DNA of 64,000 nucleotides from Drosophila pseudoobscura (GCF_009870125.1 NC_046681.1:24264001-24328000), one strand, 5' to 3'; numbered from the stretch's first letter, positions 47,151 to 59,480 are shown. A program made the numbers and translations. Notes: generated from the sequence alone by a model not told the origin.

Positions 47151-49345
47151 CACGAGGAAGCAATTGGGGAAGGAAGGGGCTCTGGCTTTGGCTCTGCCTT
47201 AGCTAGGTGGGGCGTCTGCTAGGGCAAAGCTTTATGCCTCATGTCAAGCGATACTGCAACAAGTAACACTTGTTGTTACACTTGGCCTACGGATGAGGTA
47301 CATGGGTTCTTTCAGAACTGTAAGAAGGTTGCCAAATGTCACATTAATTTCTATAAAAGTATTCTGCAAAAGGGGCATATATTACAAATTTCTGATATTT
47401 GTATAATGTAGAGAACACTCCTTTTCGCCACTTTTCCTCCGTTTTTTATCATTATATCTTGTTAACCGAGATCTGTCCTTTGGGTTACATGATGCAAAGA
47501 GCGCCTTATATACTCGTGGCCTAATAGACATCCAGGAGCATCCCCAAGTAATACTGATTCCCGTTGGCGCCAAAATCAACCCACTGCCAGCACATATAGA
47601 GCATCCTCTAGTCGATAACCCACTGCTGTGGCTCGCACAACGGTGCGTATGAACAATATGTGTGCGACTTATTATTTCACCACACGAACAGCCACCATTA
47701 ATCCCACCCTCTTCGGCCACGCTTAACCACCCCCCCACCGGGCGTGGTGAGTATCAGAGGATAGGTAGCGGCACCTGTTGCCGGTTGGGTTGCGGCGGGG
47801 CGAGACTTGTTGCATACGTTTCGACGCCGGGATCTATGACGTAGAGGTTACATAAAACGAGTCCAAAATGCACACGGATAGTAGTGGCAGCAGCTCTGCC
47901 ATTGATTTACGGCCCATTGATAAGGAAATCGCGCCATGTGGCAGGAAGAGATTATGGAGGTGGACAGGCACTCCTCACATAGTACTCTGCTGTGAGGCGG
48001 ATTTTCCTCCCTTCCTGGGAGCAGGAGACCATCAATTAACGAAGGCAATTAGATGCACATAAAAGTTCATTAATGTCCGTCCAAACAATCTCATTAATGC
48101 GCTCTATTGGCCAATAAAACTTTGCCATTGGCCGCCAGATAAAACTTTCAAATGCAAAAGCTGAAGGAAATGTCTGAGGCATACAGTACGTGAATTGCAC
48201 ACTTAAGCCGATCGTTCAGTTTGGCCTAACAGTTGCGGGCTCGTCTGCAAGTAGGGGAAGGACAACCTATAGGTTGGGTAATGGTATGCATTGAGTGGGG
48301 AAAGTGAGCGCAGGATAGTTTGCCAGAAATTTAAGTGGTTAATTTACATTCAAAAGGACCCCAAAGGAGATGCACCATATTGACAGCAGAAAGACGGTGT
48401 GGAGATGGAAATTGCATTAAAGTGAAGGTGGATTGCCTAAAAATAAGAGTGCAGGGAAGCTGAGTACTCCGAATTCGAGGGGAGTACAATTTAGGTGAAA
48501 TACTAGAGGTGGAAGTTGAAAGCAGGTATGGTAACGAAGAAGAGTGTGTGAGAATAAAAGAGAATGAGTTAGCGCATGTCCTTCTGGCTACAATAATGAC
48601 CCGATCTAAGCCAGATTCGGCAATCTTATAGATATGGTAATTTTCTATGATTCTGGGTTTCCGGTTTACTCGTATCTTGTGAATGCCACAACTTAGAAAT
48701 TTGTAATCGGGTATATCGTGGATATCACAAAAGTCTGAATACAAAATTGGTTCTGTTCACTGGTTCTTAGAAGCTTTATAATACCTACTGGTATCCAAGC
48801 TTTGTGGGCATTGAATAATAGTGCTAAGAATAGGCGTTCTTTGAGGTACTCCACTGTCTTGACTATTACTTTTTGCCAAGTTCGAGATTCCACACAAGAT
48901 TGAGGATGTCTCGAAGCTGCTACCGAATGCTGATCGCCTGGGACAGATTATCACCTTAATACCGTACGCTGTATAGCTGTGTCTTAGGCTAGTCTGAGGC
49001 AGTCATTTCAATAGGTCCCCATAACTCTGACAACAGCAGTATATCAAGATACTGACCGATATAAGAAGCACTTCCGCCCCGTTGTGCAACCGAAAATAAA
49101 ACGCAATGGGAGACACGAGTTCAGGGCATGCGATGGATGGATTTGGTTGGAATGAAGTTTTATGGTCATGTCAATCAGCATTAAGCATGGCTGGGATTAC
49201 GATACTCCTGTCTGTGCCGTATTTTCCCCAAGAGATATACTATGTACTCATGTATGTATTTTTATAGGAATATATAGGATGGGTGTATGCGAAAAAGAAT
49301 ATGAATTAATTTATTTATGAATGCGATTGGATTTATCATTTGTGG
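47151..49345. other. Intergenic DNA between the AstC promoter and AstCC
   Basis: No supported gene. The open frames at 47382-47738 and 48331-48744 (minus) show no signal peptide or motif. This interval holds AstC upstream regulatory DNA and the AstCC 3' flank. Confidence 0.5.
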
Positions 49346-49351
49346 TTTATT
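49346..49351 (-). terminator. AstCC: Polyadenylation signal for AstCC
   Basis: AATAAA on the minus strand about 290 bases past the AstCC stop. Confidence 0.45.
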
Positions 49352-49638
49352 TATAACGCAGTTTCACAGTGAGTTCCATTGATAAACAGAGCTACAAATA
49401 CACCGATACAGTTACAGTTACAGATACAGATACAAGATACAGATACCTCTAGATACAAATGACAGAACTTGAATTGGATGTTGGGATTTTTTCAGTTAAT
49501 TGCGCGAACAACTCTCACAGCAGCCACCAAAACGGGGAAACGGAAACTGTCTCCAAAACAGAAGGCCTCTCTGGAGATCTGTTTGGAGATCGTATCGTTT
49601 CACTCCAGAGCTGCACTTTTGATGGTATTGATGGTAAA

Positions 49639-51215
49639 TTAGAAGCAGCTGACGGCATTGAAATAGCAACGCCAGTACATGCGACCACCGCCAGTGCCAT
49701 GGGGGGATGGGTGTATGCGCCGGGAACCAGTGGGGGAACCAGTGGCGGCGGTGGCGGGCGATCCGGTTCGCTCCGATTCCGCACCGGCTCTTCTCTGAAA
49801 GCTCTTTGCCATTAACTGAAATTTTCTTACACATCGCGCTGCTAATTTTATGTCTTATATTGCAATTTAGGTTTTATATTCCAACTTACTGTTTCGCCGG
49901 TGGCGCGATTGATCTGATTCAAATCTTTGAAATCATAATCCAACATTACGCCCGGATCATCATCGCTATACATATGCAGATTGACCCCTGTATCGCAAGT
50001 CCAATTCAATTTATACAAGTTTAAAAGGGTAGATTCTACTTCAGTATTTACCATCCTGATCCCCTGGTTGGTGCTCCTCCAATCCGTTCTTGTATTCACT
50101 CAACTTGACATTCAGATTGTTCTTGTCCGCATAGAAGTCACCGATTCGATGTCCACCGCGTTCTTGTTCAAGGGCATGGTGCAGAGCCACCATCAGACGA
50201 TCCAGGAGTAGAGCAGCACGCTTCGGTACAACCATCTGTGGAGGGAGCGATAAAATCAGTTCAAGTAGTTCAAGAAACTTTAAAAAATTATGAATCGAAG
50301 AGTTTTGCCGTCGCAAAAAGAACTTGTGATTGAGATTCACGCAATTGCGGCATGCTCACACGCACATTTTCGTTATCTTGTTTTTTCTGCTCTACAATTT
50401 GGCATGTTTCTTGGTATAACACCCACACAAATTGTTATGTATGCAATTGCATACATTTCCTATACAATTTTATGGTATTACTTTCCAGAACTTTCGCGTT
50501 AGGGGCCTCTATTGGAACTACCCACGCATCTACATTAGCCACTTAAATTCTTGAAAATTTTGTTTTAGCCTACGGCTCATTAAACGTGTTAGGACCTTCC
50601 ATAATCAAAAGCAACGTGACGTCAGATTTTTTGTCAGAAATTTACCTTTGGGTCAAAGCAAAAGCAATCAAATGAAAAATATACGATTACAAATTGTGCG
50701 TAAGAAGATAGGTTTCCAGGAAAAACAAAAACAGCAAATGAGCAAAAGGTGACCCCGACACGACCCACACAGGTATCGGTTCCCAGTTTTTCGTGGGTGT
50801 CTGGCGTCCTGGCGTGATGTCTACTTACCGGGTACTCGTCGTAGCTATCGTCGGTCGGGGCACTGAATATCTCCTCGGGCTGGCTGGGAGATGACCTTCC
50901 TGCAGTTCGCTTATCATCTGCAGCCAAAGCCTCGGGCAGGGCTGCCTGGGCCGAGGCTGCAGCGCTGCCCAGGAAGGAGAGCTTGTCCTTGGAGCGTTTG
51001 TCATTTGGCTGCCTCATCAATTGCCGGCACATGTGAAGCTCAAAGTTCTGGATTAGGACGAGCAGGATAATCAACAAGGCTGGCAGGTGATAGGTTCTAC
51101 TGCTGGGGCTCCTGCCACCGCCCTCGCTGCCCATGCCATTCCTGTCGCTGGATCTGGTCCTGTTCCACCTGCGCCTCGAAGTATGCAGTGGGCCCTGCCC
51201 TCGTTGGTGCTGCAT
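49639..51215 (-). CDS. AstCC: Allatostatin double C precursor with signal anchor
   Basis: Four coding exons, 51215-50829, 50235-50052, 49987-49890 and 49815-49639, join in phase into 281 residues (introns 593, 64 and 74 bp). The C-terminus reads GGGRMYWRCYFNAVSCF and stops directly after Phe, giving the somatostatin-like ring Cys273-Cys280 of the AstCC family. Arg255-Arg256 is the last dibasic site, so a 25-residue peptide starting Ile257 is predicted; Arg231-Arg232 is another site. The N-terminus is unusual: an Arg-rich, hydrophilic stretch of about 41 residues precedes one hydrophobic segment (43-58, PALLIILLVLIQ), which fits a type II signal anchor better than a cleaved signal peptide. Published work on fly AstCC noted such an anchor and proposed juxtacrine signalling. 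The frame is closed by TAG upstream of the chosen ATG. A splice-acceptor-like TTTTCTGCAG in the leader may be unused. Confidence 0.93.
50617..50624. promoter_or_regulatory. CRE octamer TGACGTCA in AstCC intron 1
   Basis: Perfect palindromic CREB-type site within the first AstCC intron. Two other perfect copies occur at 10531-10538 and 19466-19473, so one site alone is weak evidence for function. Confidence 0.3.
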
Positions 51216-51310
51216 TACGTTTCTAGCTGCAGAAAACTAATTAATGTCAATCCTTCCTGCCACTGTGATGCTTTGGCTAAGAATTCTGCTTTCGACACTT
51301 TTGAAATTTC

Positions 51311-51348
51311 AACTGAAGCGTTGCCTTTATGCGTCTGAGGCTTTTATA
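51311..51348 (-). promoter_or_regulatory. AstCC: AstCC core promoter (TATA and Inr)
   Basis: On the minus strand TATAAAA (51348-51342) is followed 34 bases later by a perfect initiator TCAGTT (51316-51311, A at 51314). Transcription from here gives a leader of 99 nt before the AstCC ATG, with no intron required. Confidence 0.65.
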
Positions 51349-54216
51349 GCAGAAGCAGGTCCTCGTTTCGGTTGGCTTTTTTCCTCGTCCTTTTTTACAA
51401 TAATGAAACATTATAAATGCTTGTTAATCGCCAAGGAACAGCTTCAAAGGGGGCGGGGCAATGCGGTGGTCTGATCAACAGTGAAATGCTTTTTTCATAC
51501 TTTGATTTACGCTGCTTTCTCTCCCACACTCTCGCAGGGACTGCTTGTGGCTGTTGTTGCTGTAATTATTGAACATCAAAATCCATGTCCTGCCTGCAGC
51601 CAAGTTATTAACACACAAACACACACACATACGATGGTACGTGGGTGATATACACAGTTTATGTACACAGTAAAAAAAAACATGTACTATAGGTAGAGTA
51701 GAATTTCATTTTGATCGCGAGCTATTTGAGTGGTTTGATAGTAGACCAGTAGATCTTCTAGGTCTGGATGAACGGCAGTAATTTATAAATGCAATACCCC
51801 TATGGAAACACCTCCCCCATCATATAAAGTCCTTGCGTGGCATTCAAAACCTTTAAAAATTCTTTTTTTCCTTTCGGAAACTTGAACTTTAAGGATTTGA
51901 AAATGTATTTTCTAGTTGCTCCTGGTTTTCCCAGTGCACATACACATATGTGCCTGTGTGGGTGTGTTGCAGCCTGTTGCGCTTTTTTGGTAGGTCCGTC
52001 TAATGAGCGATATGCGAAAGTCCTTTGGCAGGATTGCCCTGCCTTGGCTCTCCACTTGTTGGCTGTTCAGCCCTGAGGTGGAGGAATGGCAAAATGTTCA
52101 GGCATGGACGAACTCTGTTGACTCCTCGCTGCATGTGTCCTTTGCCTCTCTCTCTCTCTCTCTCTCTAGCTTGGTCGTTCTGTGTGTGTGCGATACTTAA
52201 GTATTTTGCATGTAAATAACTCTGGAATTGCAGTGCACAAAGAGCACTCGTACTCGAAGTCTGAATAGGGATTCTGGGTTTAAGGCTCATTAATTTTTGC
52301 CTTATTTTTCGAATATTTATTTCAACAGAACAGTATACAATATTCTGTACATGTGCTGGATGCGCAATTTTATCAGCCTTTGGGTTGTTCAATTTCTAGC
52401 CAGGGTCTTGTCTTTCGAGGTACTTTCGAAATTAACCAAAAATTAAAATCTTTTACAGATTATTTTTCATGCCAAAAAGTTAATCACTCCTTGCTCTCCA
52501 GTCCATTAGACTTCAATTATATCTATGAATATTTAACACACATTAAACCGTTTTTGGGTAGATGGGAGGCTAACTCCCACTGACACACAAAATACCCAAA
52601 ACCAATCAAGACGAAGATTTCTCTCGAGGAACAGCGGGAGCGAGCTCTGCAAACCAAAGGTCATTGGCCATAAAACATTGGCTGGCAAAAAGAATCCTAC
52701 GGTTAATTACGCAGCTTGCTACATATATGTATTTGCAACATGCAAATCGAATCGCAATTAAAGCCCACAACTATGCCATAAACATTTGGGAAAACAAGTT
52801 AAATTCTCCACTCATATGCATGTCAGTTAATGCGTTTAAGATGGATTCCAATCATTATTATTACAGACCTAACTTAATAGGAGCTTATTGGAGCTTATAA
52901 ACTACAGCAGATTACAGTAGAACTAATCGAGTCCTAGGTAAAAGTTTATAACATATATGCTGTTTGGTTCATTATATCTCGCTTGAAACCCTAGATAAAT
53001 CAGAAACTATATCTAGTATCTCAGAGAGAGCTTCTGGACATCGGGCAAAGACTTTTCACAACAAGGAAAACACGTCTGCATGTCGAATGGACAAAACATA
53101 ATATTGCATATCTGCTTTCCGGAAAAATAACTCCATTTGTTATTGTACAAGTGTAGGTATATAGATACGAGTAACTATCTAGATTCCTGATCTGTGTAGG
53201 TCTTTCGTCTAAAAAAAGATACAACAAAGCCGCTTAATATGCTATGTTTAGTATAGACTCTCCTCTTTTTGCAAAGAATGGCTTACAATTGGCCAAGTGC
53301 TACTCAGACCTTGAAAAACTGCCAGTAGGAAACGAGGAGCTACAAATTAATGTTGTTAATTCGGGAAATATTAAAGGCTCTCGGTAGAATCCTGTTATAG
53401 ACACATTCGGCTTTCAATATGATTTAGCCTTTTTTTGCATGAATCGCATCTTCAAGAGCAAGGATGGTATGATCGCATTACTCTTCCAACACCAACAATT
53501 TCGCGACTAATAGAGAATAGTTTTTCTATATTCCCAGTTTTCCAAAACATTCCCGGGATTTAAATTAAGAAAAGATTAAATTGATTTGAATTGTATATGC
53601 ATACGTTGCCCTTGCAAGCACAATAGCTACAAATATTTCCCGCTGTGTATTTTCTGTGCCACAGCATCCCTGGTAACAGCTGTTCGAATCACACGCATGC
53701 GCACAACTAACCCACACACGCCAGTAAGAGAGAGAGAGAGAGAGGCAGTAATCCAGCCAGTCTGGAGCCTGGAGCCTGGACCTGGCACAGCTTCCGAAAC
53801 TTTGGCAATGCTCGATTCAGCCTTTCATTGATGAGCAGGCATCAACGGAAATAAACTGCAGTAATTTCTCCCGCAAAAGCAATCAAAAACGATACCAGCA
53901 ACAACAACATAACACATTTGGAACGGCCACCGCAAGGAGGAGGAGGGAGGAGGAGCAGCAGCAGCAGCTAGTGCAGTCGTGTGAAAATTGTTGTATCGAA
54001 AGTGCATAAAATGAAAATGTGCCACACAAACAATTAGTGGTGCCAACAGAAGTGAGCAGAACGGCACATGCTAGAAGAGCCAAAACAAGAGGCAGAGACA
54101 AAAGGCAGCTAAACAGAAAGCAAACAACATGTCAAGGACTTGAGTGTGAACAGAACAGAGAGCGGGGTAAGGAGAGCAAAGCGGAACTTAGAGCGCGTCA
54201 GGATTTGTTTGGAAAG
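51349..54216. other. Intergenic stretch between divergent AstCC and the DUF229 gene
   Basis: No supported gene. (CT)n near 52148-52170 and (AG)n near 53726-53744 are the main simple repeats. The right part (about 53.8-54.2 kb) is A-rich and GCA-rich and probably includes the 5' leader of the DUF229 gene. No clear core promoter could be assigned. Confidence 0.5.
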
Positions 54217-57200
54217 ATGCGTACCTACTACAGTGCGAAGGATATGCGAAAATACGGCGATTTGAGCTATGAGTGAGTACGGTGTGGGAGAGGAAGGGAG
54301 ATTGTAAAGGGGAGAGGAGACATTTAAGTCACCGAAAGGCATAGCATAGAGAGAGAGAGAGCGAAGAGAGGGAGAGGAGACAGGTGTGTCATTGTGTGTC
54401 ATCGCCAGCAGCATCGAATGCCATTTCAATGTTCAATGCTTACTTCTCTCCTGCCTCACTATCGGTCTCTTTCATCCTCCTTTTCAACCCATTTCATTTC
54501 TGTGTATTGAGAGCTTCAAAAAGGGTATTATGATATTGATGAGATGTTGGTAACGCAAGGAAGGATGGTAGTTATCTTAGTCGATATAGACTTGTCACAC
54601 AGAATATACGTACATATATCAGAACTGGCAAGATCGGATAAATCAGAGCACAAATAAATATATATGCTATAGAAGGGAAAAAAGCAGTCTATTTTGGAAC
54701 TTATAATTTATTTGTTTACAAAATTGTAGCCTGAGATGTATCCTACATTACAATTTGTAGCTATATCCAGAGCAACCAGGCTCTTAGGCTGTTTTTGGGA
54801 ATAAATTCCAAGCAATACAGGCATTGTCTATCAATTGTCCATGTTTTTACATAATTAGATACCAATCAAAAGACAAATTGCATACAAATCCAAGCCCCTT
54901 CCACATAGCACTCATAACAAACCATGCCTCAGAAAGGGTATCTCTTGCTTCGACTCCCTGCAGCATAGCCTTTCTTTTGTGCGTGTGTGTTTGCTCGAGT
55001 AAAAAGCAATCCAAAGTGTCAATTGAGAATTTGTTTTTGTACAAAATCGGATGGATGGGAAAAGAAATTTGTGTTGAATGGATTGCACCTGGGCGAAGTG
55101 GGTTAACGGCAAATCTCGTCCACACTGCATCTGTACATACGACTGTAAGCCAGAGCTGCCTACTTTCTTGGGCAGAGGCATATGGATGGGCATTCCTCGC
55201 CTGAATATTTATGAGTTAGCGCCAGCTTAAATAATTCCCTGCCTCAAGGAAAAGACTGTGGCTGGCTGGAGGGAAATGAGGCTAGGTGGTGGTGGAGGGT
55301 GGGCAGCGGATTAAGGGCTTTCGACTGAGTGGCCACTCGAGCTGCTCCCCTTGTTGTGGGCATTCATTATGTTGTTCTGTTTCCTCAATTAATGGCTCCT
55401 GAGTGAAGGCTAACGGAGACAATGAACCCAAAAGAACGCAGCCGTGCCTTCACAAAGGTCAGTGAAGACTGAAAGGAACTTCAGCGAAATATCAAGCCAA
55501 TGAACCATACCAAACTGAGCCCTAAGATGGGGTATTCTTCAGCCAAGACACTGCCAGAACACGTTGCTTAGCAAATGTAAGCTTGTAAGCTTTTTTTTTA
55601 ATAATTCCGCCTGTTTAAGTTATAGCACTCTTAAGGGCCACGGCCCGCTATTCTCTTATGCTGCCGCCCACATCCACAATTCGCACAGTCCGCCGAAGAC
55701 GAGCCGACCCGAGCACACGCCGCGTTCGGCTCCCACACGTCACTGCAGCTGCACTTCGTAAGCTGTAAGCTGCGAGCCGTAATTAGTAATGAAATTGATT
55801 TCAAGTGATCCGATTCGGCTTTTTTAAGAGGCAAACAATATCAATATAAATAAAATCACAAATAGCTTGTATTAAATTTATTTAATCGACGTATCTACCG
55901 ATTAAACCAAGTGCTCTTGCTTCTGATCTTCTACTTCCTGTGATGTATGTCTGTATTTATGTGTCAATGGTCACAGGGTCAATGGTTTCATATTTGGAAA
56001 TATGTATGCTTTATGCATGTCTTTCGTATTTTCTCTGGGCGTACCAGGCGATCGAAGAGAATAAAGAACTAAATCTTCGGCAATGAACGGCAGTCGATGA
56101 TGAAGTCTGCGAGCGACACTCAAGGGAAACACAGCGCACCCCCTCTGCCTACTATTGTAAACTTAACCCTAACCTCAAGCTAATAAAACCTAAAAGCTAA
56201 AACCTTTCCCTGACAAACGTCCGCTGTCGCCACAGGTGTAATGCCACTCGGTGTGCCGCAAGATTTATCAAGCAGATTAGGGCTCCGTCCAGGTGCAGCC
56301 GTATCCAACATACTACCTGTACATATTTGTCCCGACAAATGGACGGATTGACAGATGGGGATAGTCGTTTATCCGAAATCAATATACCTTTTATTATTTT
56401 ATCAGATATACTGGCAGCATTTTTTAAAAATCCAGAACTTCACTTTACAAATAGTGTCGTAAGCGAAAGGTAACATAAAACCTTTTTCAGCGAATTTCAA
56501 CTGCGTTGGAATTACAATCTGTGGCACGCCCCGATTATAGGTATTTTTCCATTGACATTAATACTCTTATAAATAAATACAAACCCAAACGATTTCTACT
56601 GAAAATTCGAATTAAATCCCTTTCTATCAATCTCCCTGTCTCCTGCAGAAGCAAATACCTGCTGGATCCGAAGTTTATGACGAAAAGAGACCTGCAGCAC
56701 TACTATCGCTACTACAACATGAACAAGAATCGCGGGCAGTTCAAGAAGATTGTGATTGTCATATTCTGCCTGTGCGTCTTCTCGTATCTGTGCGTCGACT
56801 ATAATCTGAGGACAAAGCTGCTGCGCTTCCGCGATGGCTTCGACTTTGTGGCCAGGATCGAGGATTCGTACGGTGGCAAACTGAGTCGGGCGTACTTTGT
56901 GGAAACCACCGGCTGCCGCATGCCACACTTTGAGGTGGTCGATGACAACATAGCCCAATTCATTTTCAAGCCGAGTGCCTACAAGTGCAACAAACCGCTG
57001 ACGCGTACCAGTGACAGTGTGCCTGGCGAGCTGCATCTGAATCTGAACACCAACGAGCTTCTGTCTCATTATAACATCAGCGATCTGTCCGCCGTTAGCT
57101 GCAACTATACGGAGGTGAAGCGGAAAAATGACTGGAACAACACCTATTCGCCGGGCGTCAGCTTTAAGCTGGAGAAGGTCATGCATCTGCCGCCGGAAAT

Positions 57201-58713
57201 GGAGTTTTTCTGCCTCTGGTGCTACGACTCCACAGACCGTTGCATCTACAAGGACTGCCACTTCTTTGCGGTGGACAAGCCAGTGCAGAAGATCACGACC
57301 AGGCCGGGTGTGGAGAGGGTTAGCTTTAATCAGAGCAAGGAGGCCACCTCGGAGCGACTGTCTGTAATGATCCTGGGCATTGACAGTCTCTCGCACTTGA
57401 ACTTCCTTCGACAAATGCGAAAGACGGCCGCTTACATCAAGAAGAATCTGTCCCACGTCGAACTCTGGGGCTACAACAAGGTGGGGGACAACACTTTCCC
57501 CAACATAGTGCCCATGCTGAGCGGTCTGGACGATCAGGAACTGAACATCGCCTGTGCACCCAAGGCCAAGCAGACCTACGACGGCTGCTCCTTCATTTGG
57601 AAGCGTTACCAGCAGGCTGGCTACAAGACCCTTTTTGCCGAGGACGTCGGAAGGATATCGGCGTTCAACTTCAATCAGAATGGGTTCCATAAGCAGCCGA
57701 CGGACTACTACCTGCGGCCCATCCTGTTAGAAATGGAACGTACGCTGGCCTACAAAAAGGACGTCAATGTGAAGCTCTGCATGGGCGGCAGACGTACGCC
57801 GGATGTGCTCTTGGAATATCTGACGAAAATGGTGCCAAAGATGGGCAAGGACCTGTTCTTCTCGTTCTTGTGGACTGTGACCCTCACCCATGACTACTTC
57901 AACTTTCCGGCACTCTTGGATGAGGCCATGGTCACGCGCCTCCGACAGCTCCAGGACTCGGGTGTGCTCAATCGTACGGTGGTGATGCTTCTGTCCGATC
58001 ACGGCCTGCGCTGGGGCTCCTTTCGGCGCACCTACCAGGGCATGATGGAGGAACGACAGCCGCTGATGACCATGCTCTATCCGCCGTGGATGAACGAACG
58101 CTACCCGGAGGCCATAGCCAACCTGAGAACAAACTCGCGACGATTGGCCACGCCCTTCGATGTGCATGCCACAATGCTGCATCTGCTGGATATGGGCAAC
58201 CTGGAGGCAGAACAAGTGCTGAAGAAGGCGGACGAGTTCAATGATGTCGATGGCATCCTGCCGCGCGGCATCAGCCTGTTTCTGCCCATACCGGCGGAAA
58301 GGACGTGCGAGCAGGCTGGCATCGCCTCCCATTGGTGCACGTGCCATCAGCGCCAGGAGATTCAGACCAACGATGGCCGGGTGCAGCGCGCCGCACGCTA
58401 TGTGGTGCGTTTCATCAACAATCGACTGAAGGAGAACGCCCAGTGCCGAACGCTCTATCTGAACTCCATACTGCAGGCCTTCATTGCCGCCCCGCATCAC
58501 AAGATTGTCAAGAATATATCCACGGACTACGCCGTGGATATTACGCTGCGTATGCAAACTAAGCCCGGCCTGGCTGTCTTTGAGTCGACGGTGAGGATGT
58601 CGGGATATACGAGTGTACTGACCGGAACCATCAGTCGCATCAATCTGTATGGGAGTCAGAGCTACTGCATGAATGATCCGGCACTTAAAATGTTTTGCTA
58701 TTGCCATAGATAA
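54217..58713 (+). CDS. DUF229 family type II membrane protein (alkaline-phosphatase superfamily)
   Basis: Two coding exons, 54217-54272 (donor GTGAGT) and 56649-58713 (acceptor CTCCTGCAG), are separated by a 2,376-bp intron. They join within a Glu codon to give 706 residues. Residues 1-50 are polar and rich in Tyr, Lys and Arg, then a single membrane segment follows at about 53-68, so the large C-terminal part should face the lumen or outside. The catalytic-fold signatures are SVMILGIDSLSH (257-268, metal-ligand candidate Asp263) and LLSDHGLRWG (Asp469, His470). These match the DUF229 group of phosphatase/sulfatase-like proteins, whose substrates are unknown. The ectodomain is cysteine-rich (CLWCYDSTDRC, CTCH). 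The big frame is open 143 bases upstream of exon 2, but that part is intron: the spliced start MRTYYSAKDMRKYGDL keeps phase, and no in-frame ATG precedes it in exon 1. AATAAA lies at 59190-59195. Confidence 0.92.
54273..56648 (+). other. Intron 1 of the DUF229 gene
   Basis: GT/AG intron of 2,376 bp. It contains an (AG)n tract near 54350-54375 and no nested gene that I can support. The short frames at 54824-55204 and 55564-55761 show no motifs. Confidence 0.85.
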
Positions 58714-58906
58714 GTCAGATAAGCATTTGGGGTGGGGACGGTACGGGACAAGGAGGGGTAATTTGTCAAAGACTTGAGACCCAATACGTAGACTTAGCCA
58801 TACCACTAAGTTTATTTCTATGAAATAGATATGCTATGCGTACACTTTGTATAAAGAATAATCAAATTTTAAAGCTCTTTAATGTGAAAGAGTTTCCATT
58901 CTCTTG

Positions 58907-58928
58907 TGCATATACATATGTATATGCA
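58907..58928. repeat. 22-bp perfect palindrome
   Basis: TGCATATACATATGTATATGCA reads the same on both strands. It lies in the 3' flank of the DUF229 gene. Confidence 0.9.
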
Positions 58929-59189
58929 TTTGTAGTTTTGGTAGTGGTAGCGTAGAAAAATGGTTTAGTTTTCCTTAAATTAGCGGACAATACAACACAA
59001 TAACAATTAATCTTAATATTGATCAAATTTTACAATTTGTTGCCCCATTTATTTTTGTATAATAATCAATGAGAAATGTAACAGAATTGATAGCGAACTT
59101 ATAGCTGGTTAAACAGATCCCTTTATGTGTTATGTGTGTGGTGTGTATGTGAACAGTTTTGTGTCAGAAGATGTTGTGAAATATACATG

Positions 59190-59195
59190 AATAAA
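59190..59195 (+). terminator. Polyadenylation signal for the DUF229 gene
   Basis: First clear AATAAA after the stop at 58713, only about 100 bases before the Wdr59 promoter motif. Confidence 0.5.
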
Positions 59196-59288
59196 AGAAA
59201 ATTAGACTTGCAGAAATTTGAATTCAAATTTACTTGCGCCTTTCCGATTAGAATCTGGCGGGCTATGCTAAAAAGCTTCTAAAAACTC

Positions 59289-59299
59289 CGGTCACACTT
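59289..59299 (+). promoter_or_regulatory. Wdr59: Ohler motif 1 (M1BP site) at the Wdr59 promoter
   Basis: CGGTCACACTT matches YGGTCACACTR except the last base. Motif 1 marks TATA-less, broadly active Drosophila promoters. An Inr-like TCAGTT also lies at 59364-59369, 115 bases before the ATG. Confidence 0.6.
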
Positions 59300-59480
59300 A
59301 AAATGCAAGATACTCGCGTTTTACAGCACTGCTTGGAGGGGGGAGCGTGCGGAAGGTCCCTTATCAGTTGTTTTTTCGTTGTTTAATTTTTATTTGTTTG
59401 TTGCACAAAATGGACTAATTTGATCCCGTTTTGGTTACACATCGTCCACATCACCCCGCACACTCACATTAACGGAAAAG

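Noticed and set aside
49496-49834. 112-codon minus-strand frame over AstCC exon 4
   Set aside because: Wrong register; the spliced register ends in the AstCC peptide and shares phase with exon 3.
56506-56648. N-terminal extension of the DUF229 frame
   Set aside because: It lies before a strong acceptor (CTCCTGCAG), and the upstream exon joins in phase; AT-rich and intron-like.
56596-58806. Two long antisense frames (364 and 359 codons) opposite the DUF229 exon
   Set aside because: Shadows caused by G/C-biased third positions of the real gene; the products look like no protein family.
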